A stretch of 54,019 bases of DNA from Bacillota bacterium (lineage in GTDB: Bacteria > Bacillota > Clostridia > Oscillospirales > Ruminococcaceae): assembly GCA_023439835.1 (NCBI GenBank), contig JAEXUW010000002.1:1-54019 (forward strand). Direction: 5' to 3'. The translations under genes and the position numbers were made by a program. Of the stretch, positions 44,197 through 52,422 are shown one piece after another; the first letter of the stretch is position 1; each line of letters opens with the position of its first letter. Under the pieces are notes generated by a model that did no database searches, was not told the origin of the DNA, and saw nothing but the letters and a program-made list of their open reading frames with translations.

Positions 44197-45720
44197 CTAG
44201 AGTGTAGCAAGAGTGTCGTAACAATCCTCAAGGGATGGATATAGCTTTGTATAAAGCCTGTAATATCTTTCGTATTCCGCTGTTTTTTCAGCACGGGGGT
44301 CTTGAAAGGTTCCCGTTTTGATAACGTGGTCGCAGGCATCAGGCACGTCTTTATAGATTTTTGCCGCTACCCCCGCTAAAAGCGCAACACCAAGCGCAGG
44401 GCCTTCATTTGATACAGTTGTGCTCACACGTGATGAGAAAACGTCGGCGAGCATTTCACGCCAGAAGGGGCTTGAGCCGCCACCGCCTGTCGCCACCATT
44501 TCGCCTGTTGCCGCACCCATGCTTCTAAGAATTTCAAGACAGTCACGAAGAGAGAATGTTATCCCCTCCATCACTGCACGAAGCATGTGATATTTTGTAT
44601 GAACCGCACTAAGCCCGAAAAATACGCCGCGGCAGTTCGGGTCAAGGTGCGGGGTGCGCTCGCCCATCAGATAGGGGAGGTATAATAGCCTGTCAGAGCC
44701 GAGTGGGATTCTTGCCGCCTGCTTATCCATGAGATAATAAGGGGAAACACCCATGCCCTGTGAAGTTTGAATTTCAGCGTCGCAAAAATTATCACGATAC
44801 CATTTTAGTGACAAGCCGGCACCTTGAGTTACCCCCATGAGATGCCATGCGCCCTCAACGGCACAGCAAAAGGTATGAACTCGCCCTTGAGGGTCGATTG
44901 ACGGCTTTGAGGTGTGCGCAAAGACAACCCCCGACGTCCCGATAGTCGTAAAAGCCAAGCCGTCACGCACTGTTCCTGTTCCGACCGCTGCGGCTGCATT
45001 ATCGCCGGCACCAGCCGCAACAATCGTCCCGACGGCAAGACCGGTGACTTCTGACGCTTCTTTTGTAACAAAGCCTGTTACCTGTGCGGATTCATATACC
45101 TTAGCAAGCAAAGCGGGGTCAATATTCAGCTTTTCCAAAACCTCATCAGACCATTGCCTTTTGGGAACGTCCAATAGCTGCATTCCCGAAGCGTCTGAAA
45201 CGTCTGTTGCGAATTCGCCCGTCAGCTTATAGCGTATATAATCTTTAGGAAGCAAAATATGCCTGCACTCACCATAAACCTCAGGCTCATGCTTTCTTAC
45301 CCATAAAATTTTCGATGCGGTGAAGCCTGTGAGCGCCGGATTCGCTGTAATTTCAATAAGTCGTTCTTTTCCGACGGCGTTTGTGATTTCTTCACATTCT
45401 GCCGCTGTGCGCTGGTCGCACCATATTATTGACGGGCGCAATACGTCGCCCTTATCATTTAGCATAACAAGCCCATGCATCTGGCCCGATAGACCGATAC
45501 CCGCAATTTCATTCGCTTGTATTCCGCTTTTAATTATAACCTCACGGCAGGTTTTACAGACAGCCTGCCACCAATCCTCCGGTGCCTGCTCCGCCCAGCC
45601 GTTTTCAGGCTGATACAGCGGGTATTCACCTGTTGAGGAAGCTATCGTATTCCCATCGGTGTCAAAAAGCACCGATTTTGTTCCGGATGTTCCTATATCA
45701 ATTCCGAGCAAATATTGCAT
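44197..45720 (-). CDS. xylB: Xylulokinase XylB
   Basis: This 507-residue FGGY-family kinase phosphorylates D-xylulose to xylulose 5-phosphate, which feeds the pentose phosphate pathway. It begins MQYLLGIDIGTSGTKSVLFD. It has the substrate segment GLSGQMHGLVML and PSIIWCDQRTAAE of xylulokinases, the catalytic Asp in AAGAGDNAAAAVGTG, and the ATP-site region ATGGGGSSPFWREML. Length is normal. The GQMHG motif separates it from glycerol, gluconate and ribulose kinases. The ATG has an AAGGAGA site. It lies 25 nt after xylA on the same strand. Confidence 0.96.
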   Translation of the reverse strand: MQYLLGIDIGTSGTKSVLFDTDGNTIASSTGEYPLYQPENGWAEQAPEDWWQAVCKTCREVIIKSGIQANEIAGIGLSGQMHGLVMLNDKGDVLRPSIIWCDQRTAAECEEITNAVGKERLIEITANPALTGFTASKILWVRKHEPEVYGECRHILLPKDYIRYKLTGEFATDVSDASGMQLLDVPKRQWSDEVLEKLNIDPALLAKVYESAQVTGFVTKEASEVTGLAVGTIVAAGAGDNAAAAVGTGTVRDGLAFTTIGTSGVVFAHTSKPSIDPQGRVHTFCCAVEGAWHLMGVTQGAGLSLKWYRDNFCDAEIQTSQGMGVSPYYLMDKQAARIPLGSDRLLYLPYLMGERTPHLDPNCRGVFFGLSAVHTKYHMLRAVMEGITFSLRDCLEILRSMGAATGEMVATGGGGSSPFWREMLADVFSSRVSTTVSNEGPALGVALLAGVAAKIYKDVPDACDHVIKTGTFQDPRAEKTAEYERYYRLYTKLYPSLEDCYDTLATL

Positions 45721-45745
45721 AGGTTTTCTCCTTTTTTATTGAGCT

Positions 45746-47056
45746 TTAGCCGAACATAACAGCATTTAATATATTCTCAAGATACTCCTGACGTCCGCTG
45801 GTATTTGTGGTGACATCGCCCATTTCCATTGCATACTGTGCAAGCGATGAAAGGTCCATCTCGCCCGTAATAATCTTTGCGCCGATGCCCTCATTCCAGC
45901 TGCTGTACCTTGTGCGAACAAATTCGTCGATTCTGCCGTCCTCAATAATAGCCGCTGCCTTTCTCAGTCCTAAAGCATAGGCATCAATTCCGGCGATATA
46001 GCTGTAAAAAATATCCTCCTGAGTGAAAGAGCCTCGTCTTGCCTTTGCGTCAAAGTTCAAGCCGCCGTTTGTGAAGCCGCCTGCACGCAAAATCTCAAGC
46101 ATTGCTATGGTTGTGATATAAACATCTGTAGGGAACTGGTCGGTATCCCAGCCTAAAAGCAAATCGCCCTGATTTGCGTCGATTGAGCCGAACATTCCGT
46201 TCACTGCCGCCACTCTGATTTCATGCTCAAAGGTATGTCCGGCAAGAGTTGCGTGATTAGCCTCGATATTCAGGCGGAAGTCCTTATCAAGCCCGTACTT
46301 GCGCAAAAAGCCTATTGCTGTCGCCGCATCAAAATCATACTGATGCTTCATAGGCTCCTTAGGCTTAGGCTCTATGTAGAAATCGCCTTTAAAACCTAGT
46401 CCGCGAGCATAGTCAACCGTCATCTTCATTAGACGAGCCATGTTGTCAAGCTCAAGCGCCATGTCGGTATTCAATAGAGTTTCATAGCCCTCACGTCCGC
46501 CCCAGAAAACAATGCCCGATGCGCCTAGCTTAACGCATACCTCAACATTCTTTTTAAGCTGTGCGGCGGCATAAGCAAATACATCAGCATTAGGTGCTGT
46601 TCCCGCACCGTGAACATAACGCTTGTTGTCAAACAGCTTAGCTGTCCCCCACAAACATTTTTTGCCTGTTTGCTGCTGCTTCATAAGCATATAGTCGCTT
46701 ATTTCATCAAGACGCTCATTTGATTCTTTTAAGGTTTCTCTTTCGTCAATAAGGTCATAGTCGTGAAAGCAGTAATAATCAACGCCGAGCTTTTCCATAA
46801 GCTCAAAGCAAGCGTCAACTCTTGCCTTTTCTGCGTCAGCTCCGCCGGCTGAGCCGAACGACTTGTCAGAGGTTCCGCCACCGAACATATCCTTGCCTTC
46901 AGAGCAAAGAGTGTGCCACCATGAAATTGCGAATTTCAACTGCTCACGCATAGGCTTCCCCAAAATAAGCTCATCAGGGTTGTAATATCTAAAGCTTAAG
47001 GGTGAATTGCTTTTTGAACCTTCATACTGAATAGGCGAAATGTTAGAAAATATCAT
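45746..47056 (-). CDS. xylA: Xylose isomerase XylA
   Basis: This protein of about 436 residues converts D-xylose to D-xylulose with two divalent metals. The class II signature is clear: WGGREGYETLLNTDMALEL, IEPKPKEPMKHQYDFD with metal-binding Glu, and the NIEANHATLAGHTFEHEIR segment with the next metal ligands. FCFHD appears as YYCFHDYDL (catalytic His). Length and the N-terminal GKPMREQLKFAISWWHT block match the Firmicutes/Bacteroides class. The ATG at 47056 has a good AAGGAG site; the open frame extends 30 codons further but without one. With xylB it handles the xylose released by the GH31 enzyme. Confidence 0.96.
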   Translation of the reverse strand: MIFSNISPIQYEGSKSNSPLSFRYYNPDELILGKPMREQLKFAISWWHTLCSEGKDMFGGGTSDKSFGSAGGADAEKARVDACFELMEKLGVDYYCFHDYDLIDERETLKESNERLDEISDYMLMKQQQTGKKCLWGTAKLFDNKRYVHGAGTAPNADVFAYAAAQLKKNVEVCVKLGASGIVFWGGREGYETLLNTDMALELDNMARLMKMTVDYARGLGFKGDFYIEPKPKEPMKHQYDFDAATAIGFLRKYGLDKDFRLNIEANHATLAGHTFEHEIRVAAVNGMFGSIDANQGDLLLGWDTDQFPTDVYITTIAMLEILRAGGFTNGGLNFDAKARRGSFTQEDIFYSYIAGIDAYALGLRKAAAIIEDGRIDEFVRTRYSSWNEGIGAKIITGEMDLSSLAQYAMEMGDVTTNTSGRQEYLENILNAVMFG

Positions 47057-47067
47057 GATACATTGCT

Positions 47068-47131
47068 CCTTAAATACTTTTATTAATAGGTATTGCAAAA
47101 GTCTATATATAATAATAACATGCCTAATCAA
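47068..47131 (-). promoter_or_regulatory. xylA promoter region with candidate ROK operator
   Basis: On the minus strand, TTGATT (47126-47131) and TATATA (47104-47109) are 16 bp apart and form a moderate promoter. Downstream, TTAATAAAAGTATTTAAGG (47068-47086) matches the ROK promoter element at 15 of 19 positions, including an exact ATAAAAGTA core, and touches the ribosome binding site. Binding there could block elongation or initiation. Confidence 0.45.
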
Positions 47132-47182
47132 AAAAAGCAATGCCATTTATAAAAAAACTGAAATTTCAAAAAAAATAAAAAA

Positions 47183-47234
47183 ATAGCCGGATACTTTTTG
47201 CAGCTTTTCGTGTTTGCAAAAAGTATCCGGCTAT
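47183..47234 (-). terminator. Terminator of the ROK regulator gene
   Basis: A perfect 20-bp stem (ATAGCCGGATACTTTTTGCA at 47183-47202 with its complement at 47215-47234) is followed on the minus strand by a long T-rich tract. It isolates xylBA from ROK transcription. Confidence 0.93.
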
Positions 47235-47246
47235 TAAAAATGCATA

Positions 47247-48380
47247 CTATATTAATTCAAGAAACTCCATAGTTACCTTTAAAGCAGCGCCAATCGCCGA
47301 CGAGTTTCGCCCGAGCTGGCCAAGACGAATATACGAGCCAGTGTCCTCATAAGGATTGAGGCTTTTAACCTTTCTGTAAAGCTGTTCAAACGAGCCCAGC
47401 AGGTATTCGTCAAGGTCGCCACCGATTATAATATCCGTATCAAACGCCATTCTCAAATTTACTATTCCTAGAGCAAGATGTTCAAGATAACTATCCCAAA
47501 CCTGACGCAGATTTTCGTCACCATTTTCCAGCTTGACAAAAAAGAGCTCAAGGTCGCCGTCAGTATGCTCCGCCAATACGCTAACAGAGCAGTATGCCTC
47601 AAGACAGCCTTTTCTTCCACAGGTGCAAAGCTCACCGCCGGGAATTATCGTCATGTGACCGAACTCACCTGAGCGGTTGTTGTCACCGTAAAAAATTGAG
47701 TCGTTGACGATAAGTGCGCCACCGACGCCCTTTGTTATTGAAAGATAAACAACATTTTTGAGTATTGTGCTCTTGCTAACCTCGGCAAAGCCAGCAGAAT
47801 TAGCCTCATTTTCAACATGAACAGGGATTGTAAAGTAGCTTTGAATAGTCTTAACGGGGAAGTTTTTAAGCCCTAAGGTCGGCGCAAGCTCCAAAATCCC
47901 GCTTCTTTGATTGACCGTTCCAGGAACAGCTATACCAATGCCGAGAATTTTCTTTTCGTCGATAGAACCCTCCTGAAGAGTTTCCATCATTACCTGACGG
48001 ACATTTATCCAATAGCTTTGAGTCTGTTCAAAAGGGATTTTTACACGCTTTTCAGAAAGCATATCGCCCGCCATGTTAAGTATTACAACACGAATACGAC
48101 TCTTTGAAATATCTATGCCGATGCTGATACGGGCGTTATATTCAAAATGAAGAAGCTGGGGCTTTCGTCCGCCCGTTGACTCCTGCGTTCCTCTTTCGGC
48201 AACAAGCCCTTCCTCCTTAAGCTGTAAAATATTGTTTGACACTGTCGGAAGACTAAGCTTGAGCAGAGAAGCAATCTCCTGCTTCGTCAGCGAACCGCGT
48301 GCATACAGCAGATTTCGGATGCTTCTTTTGTTGACGCACTTTACGGTTAAATTGTTCGCTCCCTTTTTATCGACCGTCAT
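47247..48380 (-). CDS. ROK-family transcriptional repressor (XylR-like)
   Basis: This 377-residue regulator has an N-terminal winged helix-turn-helix (SLTKQEIASLLKLSLPTVSN, then NILQLKEEGLV) and a C-terminal ROK sugar-binding/kinase-like domain. The ROK zinc site GGELCTCGRKGCLEAYCS and the ISKSRIRVVIL phosphate segment are intact. XylR proteins of Firmicutes have this build and repress xylose genes until xylose binds. The start is an ATG with AAAGGGGA. The gene has its own promoter with candidate operators and a strong terminator, so it is probably autoregulated. Its similar operator elements at xylA and GH94 suggest it controls both the xylose and the xyloglucan transcripts. The ligand is not decided by sequence. 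Confidence 0.9.
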   Translation of the reverse strand: MTVDKKGANNLTVKCVNKRSIRNLLYARGSLTKQEIASLLKLSLPTVSNNILQLKEEGLVAERGTQESTGGRKPQLLHFEYNARISIGIDISKSRIRVVILNMAGDMLSEKRVKIPFEQTQSYWINVRQVMMETLQEGSIDEKKILGIGIAVPGTVNQRSGILELAPTLGLKNFPVKTIQSYFTIPVHVENEANSAGFAEVSKSTILKNVVYLSITKGVGGALIVNDSIFYGDNNRSGEFGHMTIIPGGELCTCGRKGCLEAYCSVSVLAEHTDGDLELFFVKLENGDENLRQVWDSYLEHLALGIVNLRMAFDTDIIIGGDLDEYLLGSFEQLYRKVKSLNPYEDTGSYIRLGQLGRNSSAIGAALKVTMEFLELI

Positions 48381-48395
48381 AAATAATCCCCTTTA

Positions 48396-48446
48396 CATAA
48401 ACTACTTTTATAAACTAATTTAATAACAAAAAGTCAGTATTGTCAA
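48396..48446 (-). promoter_or_regulatory. ROK gene promoter with direct-repeat operator
   Basis: On the minus strand, TTGACA (48441-48446) and TTAAAT (48418-48423) are 17 bp apart. Directly downstream, TAGTTTAT occurs twice (48410-48417 and 48397-48404) with a 13-bp period. TAGTTT half-sites resemble those reported for XylR of Firmicutes. The location over the start site suggests autorepression. Confidence 0.6.
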
Positions 48447-48640
48447 GTGCAGTATCAAAAATAATTCAAAAAAAATCGAAAATAGGCGAAAACACAATTG
48501 ATTTCGCAAAAAATAAACAAAAAAATCTATAATTCAAACAATAAATATCGTATTAAGCTATTATATTATATCACATTTAACAGAAAAAAGCTAGATAAAT
48601 GTTTAATTATTTCTGAATTGTGGAAAAAATATCTGGTGGT

Positions 48641-48674
48641 GCAGGCAAAGAAGGAGGGACTTGAACTCTCGCAC
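48641..48674 (-). other. tRNA 3'-end-like fragment (T-arm) without a tRNA body
   Basis: The minus strand reads GTGCGAGAGTTCAAGTCCCT and then CCTTCTTTGCC. TTCAAGT fits the T-loop consensus, and the flanking GAGAG/CCCTC pair except for one A-C mismatch. No matching 5' acceptor strand, D-arm or anticodon arm lies upstream. It could be a leftover attachment site or chance. Apart from the ROK and FIST promoters, the rest of the 48381-48830 gap is AT-rich and empty. Confidence 0.3.
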
Positions 48675-48698
48675 TTTTGTTTTTTTCGCTTAAAATAT

Positions 48699-48727
48699 TT
48701 GACTATTTGTGTAATAAGTAGTAAAAT
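48699..48727 (+). promoter_or_regulatory. Promoter of the FIST sensor operon
   Basis: TTGACT (48699-48704) and TAAAAT (48722-48727) are 17 bp apart, about 100 nt upstream of the FIST start codon. Confidence 0.65.
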
Positions 48728-48830
48728 TAGATAATTAAAAATGTCGCATTTTAGAAATAATAAGAATATAAGTAACCTTTACGTTTTAGCAATCAGCACT
48801 TGAACTAAATAACTGGAGGAGAGTAAAATT

Positions 48831-49961
48831 ATGATTATCGAACAGCTTTCATACGAAAACAATAGATTTATCGGCAACACTTTGCTGGGGGATAAAGCAC
48901 AATGTGTTATAGTTTTTGGTTGCAGACAGCTGATTGAAGATAATTCTGTGTTTGATGGCATTAGAAAAATTTACCCGTCAGCGTATATAATGGGATGCTC
49001 TACTGCTGGCGAAATTCAGAATGATAATATTACTGACGGAAATCTCAATCTTACTGCGGTGCATTTTGAAAAATCGCATGCCGTTTTCGGAAAAGTCGAA
49101 ATATCCGATGATTGTGATTTTAATGAGCTTGGGGAAAGACTGGCATTATCAATAGACAAGACGGATTTAAAACACGTTTTTCTGTTGACTGACGGCGTTA
49201 ACATGAACGGAAGTAAGCTAATTGAGGGAATAAAAAGCATAATCGGCTCTGACATTCCTATAACAGGCGGACTAGCCGGAGATGGATTTGATTTTGCTAA
49301 AACTGCTGTTATCGCAAATGATTATGCAAAGGATAGGCTCATTGTTTTTGCTGGGTTTTTTGGAGCAATTAAGACGGGCTGTGCATCATTTGGCGGTTGG
49401 GATACGTTTGGAGTTGAACGTGTTGTAACAAAATCAAAGGATAATATTCTTTTTGAAATTGACTCTAAACCGTCGCTGGATATATATAAAGAATATCTTG
49501 GTGAAAAAGCAAAGGATCTGCCTACAAGCGGGTTAAGGTTCCCCATGTCATTTCGTCATAAAAATTCAGAAGATAGCTTTGTTCGCACAATGCTTGACAT
49601 TGACGAGAAAAACAACAGTATGATTTTTAGAGCTGATATTCCACAAGGAGCATTGTGCAAGCTAATGAAGTCAAACACCTACAACCTTATTGACGCTGCC
49701 AAAACAGTAACTGAGCGCAGTCTTAAAATGCTTTCATGTAAAAAAACCGAGCTTGCTGTTGTTGTAAGCTGTGCAGGAAGAAAAGCAGTTCTTAAACAGC
49801 GGACAGATGAAGAAATTGAAAATGTTAGAGCGGTTTTAGGCGAAGAAGCCATAATAACAGGATATTATTCTTATGGTGAAATCGGGCCGGCACGTGAAAA
49901 TGCAGAATGTGAAATGCACAATCAAACAATGACAGTAACCTTGTTTTCAGAATCAGACTAA
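48831..49961 (+). CDS. FIST domain sensory protein
   Basis: This 376-residue soluble protein contains the FIST_N domain (~20-215) and the FIST_C domain (~220-370). Recognisable parts are YIMGCSTAGEIQ, ITGGLAGDGFDF and, at the end, EEAIITGYYSYGEIGPA with Cys-containing flanks (NAECEMHNQTMTVTLF). FIST domains are proposed small-molecule (probably amino-acid) sensors. They are often encoded beside histidine kinases, exactly as here. The gene has a GGAGGAG site, a plausible promoter and a 56-nt gap to the kinase gene. The ligand cannot be told from sequence. A cytosolic location follows from the absence of any signal or membrane segment. Confidence 0.92.
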   Translation: MIIEQLSYENNRFIGNTLLGDKAQCVIVFGCRQLIEDNSVFDGIRKIYPSAYIMGCSTAGEIQNDNITDGNLNLTAVHFEKSHAVFGKVEISDDCDFNELGERLALSIDKTDLKHVFLLTDGVNMNGSKLIEGIKSIIGSDIPITGGLAGDGFDFAKTAVIANDYAKDRLIVFAGFFGAIKTGCASFGGWDTFGVERVVTKSKDNILFEIDSKPSLDIYKEYLGEKAKDLPTSGLRFPMSFRHKNSEDSFVRTMLDIDEKNNSMIFRADIPQGALCKLMKSNTYNLIDAAKTVTERSLKMLSCKKTELAVVVSCAGRKAVLKQRTDEEIENVRAVLGEEAIITGYYSYGEIGPARENAECEMHNQTMTVTLFSESD

Positions 49962-50017
49962 TATAAATCCGCTATGTGCTAATGATGATTTTTCACAATG
50001 ATTAAAGGAGTTGTTTT

Positions 50018-51040
50018 ATGAATACTCTTCTTAAACGCCAGCTTGATAAATGTGGAATAGATTTGTCGGATAACGGCAGTATCTCGGAAAACTACATGAA
50101 GCTATTTGATCTTGTAAATGAAAGCTATAACGATTTTGATGAAGATAAAATGCTCCTTGAAAGAAGTATAGATATAAGCTCTCGAGAATACATGGAGCAT
50201 ATTGAAAGAATTAAAGAGCTTCAGATATCCCTCGTACAAAACGAAAAGCTAGCGGGAGTGGGACAGCTTTCAGCTGGCATTGCACATGAGATTAATAACC
50301 CTCTTGGCTTTATTCGCAGTAATATGGAAACTCTTTCGAAATATATATCGAGAATTTTGGAGCTTTATACGCTTTCTGACAAATATATAAACATGAATAG
50401 CGATGAAGATAGTACCGCTCTTCTTAATGAAATTAAAGAGCTCTCACAAAAAAATAAAATTAACGCAATTTACAGTGATATGCCGGACCTTATTTCTGAA
50501 ACTCTTGATGGGGTTTTCCGCATTAGTGAAATTGTAAAAAGCCTTCTGAGCTTTTCTAGGAAAATTGAAGCTAATGAGCTTGAGGATTTTGATATAAACA
50601 AGGGAGTTACAGACACCTTGACCATTGCTCAGAACGAAATTAAATATATAGCATCAGTTAACCGCGATTTTGGTGAAGTTCCAATGGTTAAAGCAAAACA
50701 TGGCGAAGTGTGTCAGGTTATTCTTAATATTCTTATCAACGCTGTTCATGCAATAAAACAAATAGGAATTAAAGGAGAAATAGGGATTAGAACCTTTGCT
50801 GACAAGCAATATATCAACTGTGAAATCAGCGACAACGGCGGCGGAATTCCTGCTGAATACATCAATAAAATTTTTGAACCTTTTTTCACAACAAAACCTG
50901 TCGGCACTGGCACAGGACTTGGGCTCAGCATTTCTCATGATATTATTGTAAACAAACATAAGGGCAAGCTTAACGTTATTTCTGAGGTGGGAAAAGGAAC
51001 AGCTTTCACCATTTCTCTGCCCATTGAACCCCCGCTATAA
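50018..51040 (+). CDS. Soluble sensor histidine kinase
   Basis: This 340-residue kinase lacks membrane helices. A short N-terminal helical region (~1-60) leads into a coiled segment (EYMEHIERIKELQISLVQ) and a HisKA domain with the phosphoacceptor His90 in GIAHEINNPLGFIRSN. The HATPase_c domain has the N box (ILNILINAVHAI), G1 (EISDNGGGIP), the F box (KIFEPFFTTK) and G2 (GTGTGLGLSI). All boxes are intact. Because the kinase has no sensor domain of its own, input most likely comes from the FIST protein encoded just upstream. The cognate regulator is the response-regulator gene 92 nt downstream. The ATG has an AAAGGAG site. Confidence 0.93.
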   Translation: MNTLLKRQLDKCGIDLSDNGSISENYMKLFDLVNESYNDFDEDKMLLERSIDISSREYMEHIERIKELQISLVQNEKLAGVGQLSAGIAHEINNPLGFIRSNMETLSKYISRILELYTLSDKYINMNSDEDSTALLNEIKELSQKNKINAIYSDMPDLISETLDGVFRISEIVKSLLSFSRKIEANELEDFDINKGVTDTLTIAQNEIKYIASVNRDFGEVPMVKAKHGEVCQVILNILINAVHAIKQIGIKGEIGIRTFADKQYINCEISDNGGGIPAEYINKIFEPFFTTKPVGTGTGLGLSISHDIIVNKHKGKLNVISEVGKGTAFTISLPIEPPL

Positions 51041-51132
51041 AGCTAATGATTGTATTTTGAAACATTTGAATTACAATAACAAAATTCAGCTATTTCATTG
51101 CGTATAAAACTTGCAAAAAAGGAGGAATCAAA

Positions 51133-52176
51133 ATGTATGAAAAATACACAGTATTGTTTGTTGATGACGAAGCTAATATTCAAAAAGCAATACGAAGATT
51201 AATGATGGATGAGGAGTTCACATCGGTTTTTGCGTCAAGCGGGCAAGAAGCGATTGAAATTATAAACAAAAATAAAATCAGCGTTGTCGTTTCAGATATG
51301 AGAATGCCGGAAATGAATGGGCTGGAGCTTTTAAAAATTGTTGAGGAAATTTCGCCTCTAACAGTTAAGCTTGTTTTAACCGGATATACTCAGATCCCTC
51401 AAATACTATCAACAGTTAATCAAGTTGATATCTATAAATTCATGGCAAAGCCTTGGGAACCTGAAGAATTAGTTGAGCTAGTAAAAAAATCCATTGACTA
51501 TTATATTATAAAAGAGGAATATGCCTCTCAAAAGAAAATACTTGAAACACAAAATAAATCATATAAAAATATACTCGCAAAAATCAATACTGTTATTAAT
51601 GATGCAAAAAATAGTAGTCAAATAATCTGCCGTTGTGGTTCAATCATTGTTGATTTTGGGGTTGACTTCACAATTGAACAACGTGAAGCGTTTAAAGATG
51701 TTTTTGAAATTCAAAGAAAGCTTTTTGAGTGTCTTTCCAGTGGAGTCGCATTTGATAAGAGTATTATTTCCTTAAAAACTTTAATGGATAATATTTCGAA
51801 AAATGTGCTGTCTGTCGTCACTAACGCTCGAATAATTTCAAAGAGCGATATGAATGCACAAGTAAACATTGAAGAGAAAATTCTTGAGACTGCAATTTCA
51901 GTGGCTGTTTTGATTTTTCACAAAGAATTCATTAATAACGGACTGGTTATAAGCGTTGAAAATACAGAAAAGTTTCATATCACTATGCTTTGCCCTGATA
52001 TTAAATATAACGATGCCGATAATTCAGTTAAGACTGTTATTGACTCGAAAAATGCATTTATCAAATCTTTTTTAACTGAGCTATTATGGTTTTCACAGAT
52101 TCAGTTGAGTCAATCGGTTATAAATGATACACTTATTTTAAAAATAGGTGTCGATACGGATGAGTTGAACTGTTGA
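51133..52176 (+). CDS. Response regulator with unrecognised C-terminal output domain
   Basis: Residues 1-125 of this 347-residue protein are a receiver domain. DD (11-12) and the phosphorylated Asp55 in VVVSDMRMPEMNG are present, followed by TGYTQ and KPWEPEEL (the conserved Lys and Trp region seen in receivers joined to HD-GYP domains). A coiled linker (~130-165) leads to a ~180-residue C-terminal domain of helical and beta segments. It shows no DNA-binding, HD-GYP, GGDEF or kinase motif I can recognise (SSQIICRCGSIIVDFGVDF, FIKSFLTELLWFS). Output is therefore unknown, possibly protein interaction. It is the third gene of the FIST/kinase operon and has an AAGGAGGA site. Confidence 0.88.
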   Translation: MYEKYTVLFVDDEANIQKAIRRLMMDEEFTSVFASSGQEAIEIINKNKISVVVSDMRMPEMNGLELLKIVEEISPLTVKLVLTGYTQIPQILSTVNQVDIYKFMAKPWEPEELVELVKKSIDYYIIKEEYASQKKILETQNKSYKNILAKINTVINDAKNSSQIICRCGSIIVDFGVDFTIEQREAFKDVFEIQRKLFECLSSGVAFDKSIISLKTLMDNISKNVLSVVTNARIISKSDMNAQVNIEEKILETAISVAVLIFHKEFINNGLVISVENTEKFHITMLCPDIKYNDADNSVKTVIDSKNAFIKSFLTELLWFSQIQLSQSVINDTLILKIGVDTDELNC

Positions 52177-52201
52177 CAAAGCTATTTTCATATGATATAT
52201 T
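52173..52201 (+). promoter_or_regulatory. Promoter for the MutS2-family leader transcript
   Basis: TTGACA (52173-52178) and TATATT (52196-52201) are 17 bp apart. The -35 overlaps the stop codon of the response regulator, so the leader has its own start near 52208. Confidence 0.75.
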
Positions 52202-52222
52202 TTAAGAAATAGAATTGAAAGG

Positions 52223-52270
52223 ATGTTGTTTTTGTTAATAGTATTGGATAGAGGGGCTTATACAGCTTAG
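52223..52270 (+). CDS. Possible leader peptide 1 upstream of the MutS2-family gene
   Basis: A 15-codon frame (MLFLLIVLDRGAYTA, then TAG) follows GAAAGG in the leader. Internal TTG codons, especially at 52232, are better spaced from that site than the ATG, so the exact start is open. The frame ends inside a hairpin (AGGGG-C-TTATAC at 52252-52263 with GTATAA-A-CCCT at 52270-52280). Translation would therefore disrupt that hairpin. It is a regulatory reading frame at most. Confidence 0.35.
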   Translation: MLFLLIVLDRGAYTA

Positions 52271-52302
52271 TATAAACCCTGTGCAGATGTATCTGAAATT
52301 TC

Positions 52303-52325
52303 GCATATTGATTAAATCAATATGC
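52303..52325 (+). other. Palindromic hairpin over the start of leader frame 2
   Basis: GCATATTGATT and AATCAATATGC form perfect 11-bp arms around a single central base, so a few central bases must open to make a loop. The ATG of the 33-codon frame (52322) lies in the 3' arm, so its initiation may depend on unfolding this hairpin. Confidence 0.6.
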
Positions 52326-52420
52326 TTGATTGTGGTGCGTATTTGTCTTTATCTATATACTATTTCAAAATCATCCTTATTTTTAAGGGTGTGATAGTCG
52401 TGTGCTATTACACTTTTTGA
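52322..52420 (+). CDS. Possible leader peptide 2 (32 residues)
   Basis: The frame begins MLDCGAYLSLSIYYFK and ends VVCYYTF. It is hydrophobic and rich in Tyr, Ile and Val. No good ribosome binding site precedes its ATG, and the ATG lies in a hairpin arm. Codons 12-14 (ATATACTAT, 52355-52363) are exactly complementary to the 5' arm of the downstream terminator (52427-52435). A ribosome on this frame would therefore decide which hairpin forms. This makes it a good candidate for an attenuation peptide rather than a functional protein. DxGAY also occurs in frame 1. Confidence 0.45.
   Translation: MLDCGAYLSLSIYYFKIILIFKGVIVVCYYTF
52389..52418 (+). terminator. Weak terminator-like hairpin in the MutS2 leader
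   Basis: GTGTGATAG (52389-52397) pairs with CTATTACAC (52405-52413), including one G:U, and is followed by TTTTT (52414-52418). It lies within the end of leader frame 2. Confidence 0.5.
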
Positions 52421-52422
52421 TT

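Noticed and set aside
47057..47146. Thirty-codon N-terminal extension of xylose isomerase
   Set aside because: It would run through the promoter/operator region; the internal ATG has a good ribosome binding site and matches the family start.
48498..48734. 78-codon Lys/Ile-rich frame before the FIST gene
   Set aside because: It is AT-driven, has no ribosome binding site and runs through the tRNA-like fragment and the FIST promoter.
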